Below are positions 55,655 through 64,000 of a stretch of 64,000 nucleotides of DNA, piece by piece (the first letter of the stretch is position 1; every line of letters begins with the position of its first letter). Position numbers and translations under genes: made by a program. Source of the DNA: Neckera pumila (taxonomy: Eukaryota > Streptophyta > Bryopsida > Hypnales > Neckeraceae). The stretch covers positions 23,557,823-23,621,822 of the forward strand of contig OZ018408.1 of the NCBI GenBank assembly GCA_963969595.1, given 5' to 3'. Under the pieces are notes generated by a model, which worked only from the letters and a program-made list of their open reading frames with translations, ran no database searches and was not told the DNA's origin.

Positions 55655-55741
55655 TGTTTGTTTGTTTGTTTGTTTGTTTGTTTGTTTGTTTGTTTGTTTG
55701 TTTGTTTGTTTGTTTGTTTGTTTGTTTGTTTTGTTTTGTTT
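55655..55741. repeat. (TTTG)n microsatellite
   Basis: About 21 uninterrupted TGTT tetramers, ending TTGTTTTGTTTG. Apparent CLFV and QTNK repeat frames are artefacts. Confidence 0.98.
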
Positions 55742-55941
55742 GTAGCGTGGACAACTTCCTGACCGTGCGTCCCCCGGCCGCGTGCTTGGTACCGTCGGAA
55801 AGCTCTTGCCGAGGAGGGGTACACCGGCTTGGTTTCGTGGCGTTTGGAGCGGTGGTGCAAAAGTTATTGAATTTCAAAGTATTTATTGATTAAAAAATTA
55901 GAAAATTACTTTTACTTTGATTTTGGTGGCATTCTTGCTAC
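55742..55941. other. GC-richer unique segment
   Basis: GTCCCCCGGCCGCGTGCTTG-type sequence directly after the microsatellite. It is open in several frames for under 80 codons and no family is recognised. Confidence 0.3.
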
Positions 55942-56056
55942 TGGGAGTGGAACCGGGAGTAGAACTGGAGTAGAATCGGAAGTAGAACTAGGAGTGGAAC
56001 CGGGAGTAGAACTGGAGTAGAATCGGAAGTAGAACCAGGAGTGGAACCGGGAGTAG
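55942..56056. repeat. 47-bp minisatellite, about 2.4 units
   Basis: Units start GGAGTGGAACCGGGAGTAGA at 55944, 55991 and 56038. Each also holds a degenerate 10-12-bp subrepeat (GGAGTAGAAC / GGAAGTAGAA). Confidence 0.85.
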
Positions 56057-57639
56057 ATGAAAATTGGCCCAACGGCACAGGGTCACACTAGTCTGATTTG
56101 ATATTCACACTCTCTATACCATCCAGGGAAAGGAACATTCCCCCTCCTAGGAATAAATCAAATAAAATCTAAGCCCCATCCACAGTCGATGATCTGAAAT
56201 TTTAAAATTAAGCCTCTGCCATTGGTGAGCACCCTAAGTAGAGAGATGTGGACCACTGCTATTAGGGCCACCATAGCTTCATTTTTCCCCTAGGGGAGTC
56301 CGATCACCGAAGGAATTACAAAATTTGGAACTCATTAATTCATAGCAACTTCGTTTTTATACCAAAATATTTGAAAAGTCTTGGAAGGGTCCAAACCCTA
56401 TTGCTGCATACAAGAAAATTTTCCATTGAAGAAACCGTCCTCTTACATGCTTGTAATTCCTTAAATGATCGGAAATGGGTCGTCGATCGGAAAGGGGTTG
56501 CCTCCCCTATGTGTAGCACACCTTGTCCTATACAAGGCATCTCCATCTAGTATAAGGTGAACCAACCCATTGTGGTCAAAATTTGGAGGCTACCCTCAGG
56601 CCATTGCTAAAAGTTTTCAAATTTTTTCCCACATGAAGACAAGTGTGAGAAATAATTAGAGGAGTTGAAATTATATTTTTCAAACAAAGTATGAATTTGT
56701 TATGGATTTTTGAAGTAATATGTCCAAAAGAGTCAGTAGACTATCCACGGGACTACCCATAATTAACAAAAATTGTATCCAATATGCTCTTCTTAATCAC
56801 CAAAAGTGGTCAAAATAATTTTGAACGTAGAAGACCATGAAAAGTCACTTCCTACAATTATTTACACTAAAAAAAGAGGTGTTCCTAATGAGGTCACTAA
56901 TTACTCCATTGGTGCCAGATTAGACATTGATTGTGGCCAAAAAAATTGTCATGCGGTCATTAGGTGTCTACTATTGGTCATCCGACCACAAAGGGCTGGT
57001 TTACCTCAGTGTGCCTAAAGTTTCTCTCTCCTTCTACAACTATACCTAGCAGCCATCTCTTGGTAAGGTTTCGTGATGCTTTTCTAATTTCCATGATGTT
57101 TTTACTCGTCTGGGTGTATGGGGTTCTGCCTCGAGCTTTGAAGTTTTTCTTGTGTTTGCATGAAGGTGCTCTTGTGTTTCCTTGGTTTGAGGTCTAAGCT
57201 TAGGTCTAAAAAAACTCAGACTAGAGGTTTCAAGTTCAAGTAACATGAATAATGGAATAACAAAGTTAACAAAGTTACTTATTCTATAGAGTTATTCGTA
57301 AAGTCCAAACCAGTTTGAGCGGGACTTTTTTGGAAACAAGTGGACTATAGAAAGGCACCTCCAACCAAACAGTCAAGCTTTTTTTAAGAAGCCTGCCGCA
57401 CACAACCTCAAAAGTGGGGTCCAAATCTTCTTAAACACCATTTGGATGCAGAATTCAGTTTCACACCTAGTTTTATCCCGACTGAGCACAACTTTCTGAA
57501 CTCATCCTTCTTTTTTGACAAACTGATAGGTTTAAACCCCGGTTTAGCCTACTTTACAAATAACTCTAATACAACTCCTTAGAACGGATTATTAAATCTT
57601 CTAAACTGGCATTGTTTGATTTGATCCCAGGTCTTTCAC
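56057..57639. other. Gene-free interval
   Basis: Mixed composition; open frames at 56340-57246 have no recognised motif. A pyrimidine-rich stretch with TTTCTCTCTCCTTC is at about 57020. Confidence 0.4.
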
Positions 57640-57768
57640 TAGAGGTTACTAGACCCTATAGTTAGATGAGTAAAAAAAATAATTTTCAAAATTTTTTACT
57701 TTTTGCAATAGAAATGGCAATTTTGAGTATATTTTTGCAAAAAAAAGGCCTTGGTCCTTCAAGGTTAA
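57640..57768. mobile_element. Family A 3'-end fragment
   Basis: ACCCTATAGTTAGATG through GCAATAGAAATGGCAATTTT to CCTTGGTCCTTCAAGG-TTAA aligns with about 2160-2291. The 5' part is absent. 57769-58233 holds nothing recognised. Confidence 0.7.
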
Positions 57769-58233
57769 ATTTGGAAGGACACAACATTTCATCCACTGAT
57801 ATATGATGATTTGTGAAATAATAGCAAGATTACTAATCCAAAAGCATGTTTAGTTGATATGATTGTAAACTAACCATTTTGGGTGGAATTTTTTTTGCGT
57901 CACTGCAAAGACAAAGGCCAAATTACACTATCAATGATACTTGAATTACACATGTGTGGAATAGTATCTTATGCTCTCAGTAAAATGCATTGTTGTCTCT
58001 TTAGGTCAATTTCAACACTTGTGTGTAAAAATGGTTTAATTCTAGAATTCACACTTTAGGAAATTTTTACAACTCTTTTCAATTATTGGAATTTTTTTAA
58101 ATTTGGTATATTGAGATTTCATAAACAAAGTAAAAACCTTCAAATAGTATTTTCTTTGCTTTTCAGATATTGGTCTCTAAAGAAAATAATCATCTTTGAA
58201 TTTAAGAATCTTTGAACATGCTTCTAATCAAGC

Positions 58234-59609
58234 TTACCCCCTAAAGTCCCATTGTTCCCTTATAGGACAAAATGGATTTTAGGCAAGCTCCTATAGTTTG
58301 AAATATTTATCATAATTTTCTAAAACCATTCTGAAGATAGAAAAATAATTAGCTTTTTGGGAATCAATTATTGTTTAGGAGCAAAAATTATAGACAAAGT
58401 GTTTTTTGAAATTTTTTTTCCGAGACTCTCATTTCAGTTCTTCAACATAAAATTTGGAAATTCAAAATTAGTAGTACAAATATTGTAAGTAAGATTATCC
58501 AAAGTCAAAAGATCCAATTGAGCAAGGTGCAAAAAAACTTTTTTTTCTTCACTTTAACCCTAAATCCCCAAAGTCCCCTCAAGGGACACTTGGGATTTTG
58601 GGCAAGCTCATGTGATCTGAAATTTTGATCTGATTTTTTGAAATTTTTTGTGAAGATAGCTCACATTAGATTTTAAAAAATATAATTTTTTTTTCAATTG
58701 GTGCTCAAAGTTATGCCACCTGAAGTCAAAAGAGCAGTTCATCGAGCAGGAAAAAATTACATTAAAAAGTTGAATTTTTTTTTCAAATTTTTTTTTCCCA
58801 AAGATCATGTTTCTATCTACATTTGAAGCTTTGATTCATTCTATTTGGATTTAGAACAAGAAACTTATGGACAATCTTGTTTTCTGAGCAATCTAAGCAT
58901 CTTAAAAAAAACACACTTATAGAATTCATTTTTGAATGCAATTTCAAAGTTTTTCAATTTTTTTTTTAAAAGGTTAAGTTTTCTTTGCAAGAACAATCCC
59001 ACCGTTGGGATTATGGTGTTTTTAATTCCACCTAAGAGCTATTAACGATTTAGTGTTTAGTTCAATTTTGGACCTATTTCTACTTAACAATTTTTTTATA
59101 TGTGAAAATCAAGTTTTGACATTCTGAATTTATTTCCCCGACTCTCAACTCAAATGCTCAACATAAAAAAATTTAACTTCATAGTGTGTAGTGCAAAAAA
59201 ATCTACAAATGGCCATCAAAGTCATCTAAAATTGCAGGCCATAATTCAAAAAAACTTCTTTTTCCAACTTCAAATGCTTATATCTTCCAATCCGTGCGGC
59301 TAAACTTTATGAAGTTTTTACCACATGATTCAAGACAAGTGAAGTACAAGATCCTATGTTAGATTTTGAAAAAAAAACTTTTCTTGGTTTAGGGAGTGAT
59401 TGCAACAGAAATGACAATTTTAAGTGGTTTTGGAGCCAGAAAATGCCTCAGGGATTTAGGAGTTAAATGCAAATATTTTGCAATCTACATGGTCAAAGTT
59501 TTTAGAATTTGTTCTACATTTATAAACTAATCTAATGCAAGATCCTATGATTAACTATGCAAAAAAAACCTTTAAAAGTTTTCTTTGTACTTTGCAATAG
59601 AAATGGTTT
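58234..59609. mobile_element. Family A element (outer) split by a nested element
   Basis: The 5' part (58234-58557, starting TTACCCCCTAAAGTCCC) and the 3' part (59463-59609, AAATGCAAATATTTTGCAATC to AATAGAAATGG) align with the two sides of position 2093 in the copy at 1350. The last about 50 bp and the right TTAA are missing. Confidence 0.75.
58554..59466. mobile_element. Family A element nested at a TTAA
   Basis: It starts TTAA-CCCTAAATCCCCAAAGTCC and ends CTCAGGGATTTAGGAG-TTAA. The flanks CTTCACT and ATGCAAATAT are joined by a single TTAA in the intact copies at about 2090 and 36890. Diverged subfamily (TIR CCCTAAATCC) but colinear with 1350-2291 inside. Confidence 0.85.
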
Positions 59610-60794
59610 ACTAATTAGAGGTCTACTAAGTCTACTAATTGGTTAAACTAATTAGAGGAAAGAAATATAGATTTATTGCAAGTTTTGAGGGAATCTACAC
59701 CGTCGTCCGAGCGGTCCCCTTTTGTCCGCCAACTGCCATCCGATTACCTATTCACCGTCCGCCCCTCTATCCGCGTTTGCCATCCCCGTTTGCCAGCAGA
59801 TTGGATGGACAGTCGGATTAGGTGGACGGCGAACTGTGCACCTCATTGGAACCGTCCGATGTGGTGTCGTCCGACCGCCTTGCCGTCCGCCCACGTTTGG
59901 TTGAGCTTGTTTTCCTTGTCAGATCTCCATAGCATCAAAAATCACTCAACAATAGCCTCACCAAATATTGTAACTGTAACATACCCAGGTTTCCATTTCA
60001 ATGCCATCAAATACAGTAGAACTTCTCTAAACCAATAGATCTGGTCCCATTTGACAAGATTAGCTTAGGGAGGTTTGTTTGTTTATGGAGGATCATTTTC
60101 AATCATGATCTTTAATTTGTATTAGGGACAAGTCTGGGACCAATTTGACTATATTAGCTTATAGAAGTTTATTGGCTTTTATGGTCATATTTGTTAAGTT
60201 GGGACAAAATGGACATTTTGAGACTTCAGCCCTATTATTTGAGACCTCTATTCTAACAAATAAAAATTTTATGAACATATCAACCTTCATAAAATCAAAG
60301 GTTTGTGCCTATAAAGTTTACCTCGCTCATTTGAAACCATAGCATTGGGAAATGTTTTGAAAACACATGAAGAAATTAGACACGTGCAAATGAGGAAAAT
60401 CGAAAACAGCAATTGAAGATGAAGAAGCTCACTTAGTTGAAGTTTCACGAGATGCTTGCATCACGAGTTTGAGAAGCAACTTCAATTGTTGAAGATTTCA
60501 ACGGATGGAGTTCAAATGAATGATAACTTTGGCCATGAATGAGAACTTTTACTTTGGCCATGAATGAGAACTTTTATTTTGACCATAAATGAAAACTTTT
60601 ACTTTGACTATGAATGAAAAATTTTATTTTATTTTTTAGTATAAATAAAAAGAGAGGTGGAAAGCAAATATATTATAAACATTTCATCTTCCTTCTATTG
60701 TCATTTTTGTGAATTTCTTTTGATCACTTCCATTCACATATCTTAGGTTCTTGTCTAAATATTTGTTAGTTGTGTTGTTACTGTCATAACAAAA
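59610..60794. other. Interval with a GC-rich CCGTCCG block and pogo-like ends
   Basis: 59690-59900 is GC-rich with repeated CCGTCCGxx and an imperfect inverted pair (CCATCCGATTACC / CGGATTAGGTGGACGG). At 60013, TACAGTAGAACTTCTCTAAA resembles plant pogo/Lemi-type termini but no partner end is found. Two related copies of CTGGTCCCATTTGACAAGAT / GGGACCAATTTGACTATATT lie at about 60042 and 60133. TATAAATA near 60640 could serve the frame at 60795. A 25-bp unit (ACTTTGGCCATGAATGAGAA) repeats about four times at 60527-60630. Confidence 0.45.
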
Positions 60795-61103
60795 ATGGCA
60801 GACCACGATGCCACGAAAAAATCTTTTCAAAACACATCCTACTTATCAATGACAACAACTAAAGTATTAGAAGATGAGGCTTCAAAACAAAAATATCTAC
60901 AACCTACGAAAGAATCTAATGTAACAACAAGAACAAAGGATGATGACACTTGTCCTCAAACTCTTACACAATCCGAAACATCCACAACACCCTCAAAGTT
61001 TGAAGATGTCCCTACAACTCTCCACTCTTCTGGAAAGCGAAAACAAAGAGTAGCTACAGAGTATGCAGACCTTTTATTTAAATTTGATGTTTTAACATTT
61101 TAG
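60795..61103 (+). CDS. Hypothetical 102-residue protein
   Basis: ATG follows a leader with a possible TATA box (TATAAATA, about 60640). The product is hydrophilic and rich in Thr, Ser, Lys and Asp (MADHDATKKSFQNTSYLSMT... then TSTTPSKFEDVPTTLHSSGK), ending YADLLFKFDVLTF. There is no signal peptide, membrane segment or known domain. It resembles the start of a degraded transposon-encoded protein or a small unstructured plant protein. AATAAA-like signals follow near 61228. Coding character is suggestive only. Confidence 0.35.
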   Translation: MADHDATKKSFQNTSYLSMTTTKVLEDEASKQKYLQPTKESNVTTRTKDDDTCPQTLTQSETSTTPSKFEDVPTTLHSSGKRKQRVATEYADLLFKFDVLTF

Positions 61104-61349
61104 GCATAATAAAGAAGACAAAGTAAATATGATGTAATTAGAAGGAGGTTTTCTTGTTATGCCTTACTTAAAGTGTTCTATTTATAAGGCGTTTGTCATT
61201 ATTTAAAACATACAATGTATGCTTGATAAAATAAAATGTAGGTCGTGCCATTATTGACCGATTTCATTATCATTTTGCCCATTACATATTTGATCAAATT
61301 GGCATTTAAAGTCTCAAAAATATGTGAAGATGATTAAGATTCACACTGT

Positions 61350-61560
61350 TTGGAGCATGGTTTGGAGCACGGTTTGGAGCAAATGTTACAGTACGAGGGA
61401 GCAGTGTCAATTCGGACATTTATTTGTCAATTTTTGTCAATTTTTTTTGTCAATTCGGCATTATTCTGTCAATTTCTTGTCAATTTGGACATTTTTTTGA
61501 TAGAAATCTGTCAGTTTGGACATTTTAGTCAATTAGGACATGTCAATTTGGACACTACTT
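61350..61560. repeat. Degenerate repeats: GGTTTGGAGCA and GTCAATTTGGACA
   Basis: TTTGGAGCAYGG occurs three times at 61349-61381. From 61406 the motif GTCAATTYGGACATT or parts of it (TTTGTCAATTT) recurs about nine times. It may be a minisatellite or transposon subterminal array. Confidence 0.65.
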
Positions 61561-61935
61561 TCTTGTACCAACTTTCAATTTCAAAAAAACAAAACTCTAT
61601 TTCAAGTGATTTTTTTAACCTAAATTTTGTAATACTACATGCTAATTGATGGAAAGCTATCAATGTTGACTATTCAAAATTCAATTGCATGGGTTCTCTC
61701 CATTTGTTCAAAAAAAATTAGAAAATAGAAAAATTCAATTGCGCATTCATGTTAAAAATTTCCATAAGTACATCTATCCATTTACATACAATTGCCAAAA
61801 AAAGTTCAATACTCATTCTATAGAGCTTTAAATGCTGAGGTGTCATTCTATGCCCAAGTTTTGTAAAATAGATATCTGTGTATTGTATTTTGTGTTCTGC
61901 AGAAGGTGACGGTCATACGGTGTGCTTCCCGGGCC

Positions 61936-62670
61936 TTAACCCAGAAACGACGAGCCTATGACCGCAGGCTCAAAGCCTCACAACTGAGCAATCAGTTTGT
62001 TGCCGATTTCCAACAAGAAATGCTTGAAGCTTTTTGTATTTATTTTTCACAGATGAGAGTACATTTCCTCTTCACCTCACAAAATTTTCAGAATTTAAAA
62101 AAAAAAAACTGATTTTTATAAGAATTTTTGAATGAAAAGTGAAGAAAAATTCATATCAAATAGAAAATTAGTTCCAAAAATATAAGAATTTCACCTTGGG
62201 TGCAGATTATAGGGACAAACATCATGGTGTAAAATTATTTACCATGTACATCTATAATTAGAATATAAAAGACATTAAAAATTCATGCAAACTTCAAACT
62301 CCTATAAAATATTCAATTTTGAAATTTTTTCCAAAATTCCAATTGGAGTAGAAACTAGAGTAGCTCACCTTTGTTTTGTTAGTTGGGCTCAAACTCCCCA
62401 AACATCATTTTCAAGGAGAAATTTCTGATTTTGAGAAAGGAGTAAAATACACTAAAATGGCAAATTTTGCCTCCCGTTTTTTTTCTTTGGTCCTCTCTCA
62501 CATGAAGACAAAGGCTGTGATGATTGCAAAGTCAATTGGAAACTATTCCTAACCCACTATTCAAGATGCACAAGCAAAAAGCGGATGAAAAAGCACTTGT
62601 AGCTTCCGTGTAGTTCACTTTCTGTTCGTCCAAACGCCACAAAATGGCGCCCTCGGCGTTTCTGGGTTAA
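61936..62670. mobile_element. TTAA-flanked family B element (piggyBac-like, non-autonomous)
   Basis: TTAA-CCCAGAAACGACGAGCC at the left and GGCGTTTCTGGG-TTAA at the right: 12-bp TIRs with TTAA at both borders. Colinear (inverted) with 12072-12807. A subterminal hairpin GAGCCTATGACCGCAGGCTC lies at the left end. 735 bp with no transposase. It sits immediately upstream of the leader exon of the last gene, so it may touch that promoter. Confidence 0.75.
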
Positions 62671-62674
62671 TCTC

Positions 62675-64000
62675 GGTCATCAACCTTAATCCCGGTCACC
62701 AGCACGCCCACGGTCACAGACCCGCCCACGCACCGACCTACCTCTCTTGCGGCGGTTTCTTCGTTTCTCCCGCTACAGGAAGGCATTTGCAAGCACGCAA
62801 CCTCCGTCTCTCGCCCTCCTTCGATCTCCTCTATCGCTCAATTGAACCCCCGTCACCTCATCACTCTCCCCCTGCGTTCCCTTTGTGTTTGTTTCTGTCC
62901 GATCCGCCTCAGGTACGTCGCTCTCTCTCATTCTCCTCGCAACCCTGCTTTCTCGCTCTTTCTCTATCCTTGTACTGGAATTGGGATGGGTCCGTGAATT
63001 GGGATGGAGTTGTGAAGTGGGATGGATTTGTGGGTTTGTGAATTTTCGCCGTCACAAGAGGTTTGCTGCATGAATTTGACGAGGTTGTGGTGGCCGAACG
63101 GTCATTTAGTTCTTTAGTCGGTGTGACTTTGTTGGGGTTTTGTGAGGATGAGGAAGTGATTTGGATTCGGGTTTGGGCGATGAGAGTTGAACAGTCGGAT
63201 GACGAATTTGATTCTTGGCCCTTGGGGTTCTTGGGATTCTTGGATGGCGTGAGTTGTGTGTTGGGGATTTGTAGGGTTTGGGGGATGTGTGTTTGGGGAT
63301 ACGTGATTTACTTCTCGTGTGGTGTCGGTGGAGTGACGTTAATGGTAGACAATTTGGCGACAATTTGTAGTTGTCATTGGAATCTGTATGCGAGTACATG
63401 ATTTGCATGGGGATCCGGCACAATCTATACAGTAATGGGTTCAAATCTGTTGATGTAGTAGCGGAGCCAAGGGAGGGGGATTTCGGGATCGATGTGAAAT
63501 ATGAGCCGCGCTCAGGTGTGTGTGTGCTCAGGTTGGTGTGTATGAGACTCTTGTTTTCCTCTTTCCGGGACAAATTCGTGGATGTGTGGATCTCCAAACA
63601 AATTTCTGTTTCGAGTTTTTTTTTTCAGGATGTGATGTTCTAGCGAAATTCTACATGCAGTGGATGGTTTGGTTACTTGGAAGAATCGATTTGCTTGAGT
63701 AAGTTGGTGAGACAACCTTGAATTGGATGGAATTTTCGTAGCGGGGATGGTCTTTTTATTCTGAAATTCTCTGGGTTTTGATTCAGTTTCAAAGTGAAAT
63801 ATTTTGTTTATTTACTTACAGAACCGTGGTTATGTTATTGTGTGTTTCATGATGACAGACCTGATCTCATACAGGTCCTGCCACATGAGTTCCAGGCCGT
63901 TGCTGTTTGGAAGTATTCTAGCGTGCCTCTTTATACTACTTTGGAGCGGAGCGAAGCCGGCTTGTTCCACAATGGCGGCCAAGGTTTGTGCAATCCGTCT
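62675..64000 (+). CDS. 5' end of a gene for a secreted or membrane protein (truncated by window)
   Basis: A GC-rich, CT-rich leader (about 62690-62912) ends at a strong donor CTCAG|GTACGT. A long intron follows to an acceptor at 63858 (GATGACAG) or 63874 (CATACAG). The first ATG after it (63885) opens 38 codons to the edge: MSSRPLLFGSILACLFILLW followed by SGAKPACSTMAAKVCAIR. This is a textbook signal peptide (positive N-region, hydrophobic core, small residues before the likely cleavage near Ala/Cys). The rest of the protein is outside the window, so its function cannot be given. Intronic open frames (63063-63715) are not coding. Confidence 0.65.

Noticed and set aside
55636..55893. CLFV- or QTNK-repeat proteins
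   Set aside because: Direct translation of the (TTTG)n microsatellite.
63063..63715. Several 60-163-codon frames near the right edge
   Set aside because: They lie in the intron between the leader exon (ends 62912) and the acceptor before 63885. No splice-consistent coding structure.

Overview
The window is land-plant nuclear DNA. Genes have GT-AG introns. There is a group 1 LEA (Em-like) seed/desiccation gene, a plant-type LysM receptor kinase relic, a nucleolar ESF1 relic, and a very high density of plant-style DNA transposons and foldback MITEs. The sequence is AT-rich outside the gene islands. I cannot name the species. The gene content would suit a non-flowering plant, but this is inference. 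No bacterial operons, rRNA, convincing tRNA, CRISPR array or reverse transcriptase gene were found.

Layout. 1-3 kb: AT-rich DNA with hairpin MITEs and a TTAA-flanked element. 3-6 kb: relics of an unidentified gene ('gene X') and the frameshifted C-terminus of ESF1. 6.5-27.8 kb: a large inverted repeat with two 5,507-bp arms (6500-12006 and 22273-27779) that pair with no length change and, where compared, no mismatch except near the inner edge. They flank a 10.27-kb transposon-rich spacer. Each arm holds gene X debris carrying three long hairpins. Outside the arms the same inverted relationship continues in diverged form, so an old inverted duplication seems to have a recently homogenised core. 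28-31 kb: a further diverged gene X copy, an unidentified coding-like fragment and an inverted ESF1 tail. 31-40 kb: dispersed repeats, foldbacks, CACTA and Harbinger-type MITEs. 40.4-42.0 kb: the Em-like gene, with a tandemly repeated module cut short by a stop. 43.7-45.7 kb (minus): a LysM ectodomain joined to a lectin-receptor-type kinase, broken by two frameshifts and a stop. 47.1-48.9 kb: a non-autonomous CACTA element. 49-62.7 kb: mostly TTAA-flanked elements, foldbacks and simple repeats. 62.7-64.0 kb: 5' end of a gene whose product starts with a signal peptide and runs off the window.

The most distinctive feature is two families of elements that are always flanked by TTAA and have CCC...GGG termini, as in piggyBac transposons. 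Family A has TIR CCCCTAAAGGACC; family B has TIR CCCAGAAACG. One family A copy is nested in another exactly at a TTAA that is still unoccupied in two relatives. Another sits in only one arm of a palindrome whose other arm keeps the empty site. A third has become a complete 721-bp foldback. No transposase is encoded here. Only the Em-like gene and the truncated gene at the right edge look potentially functional.
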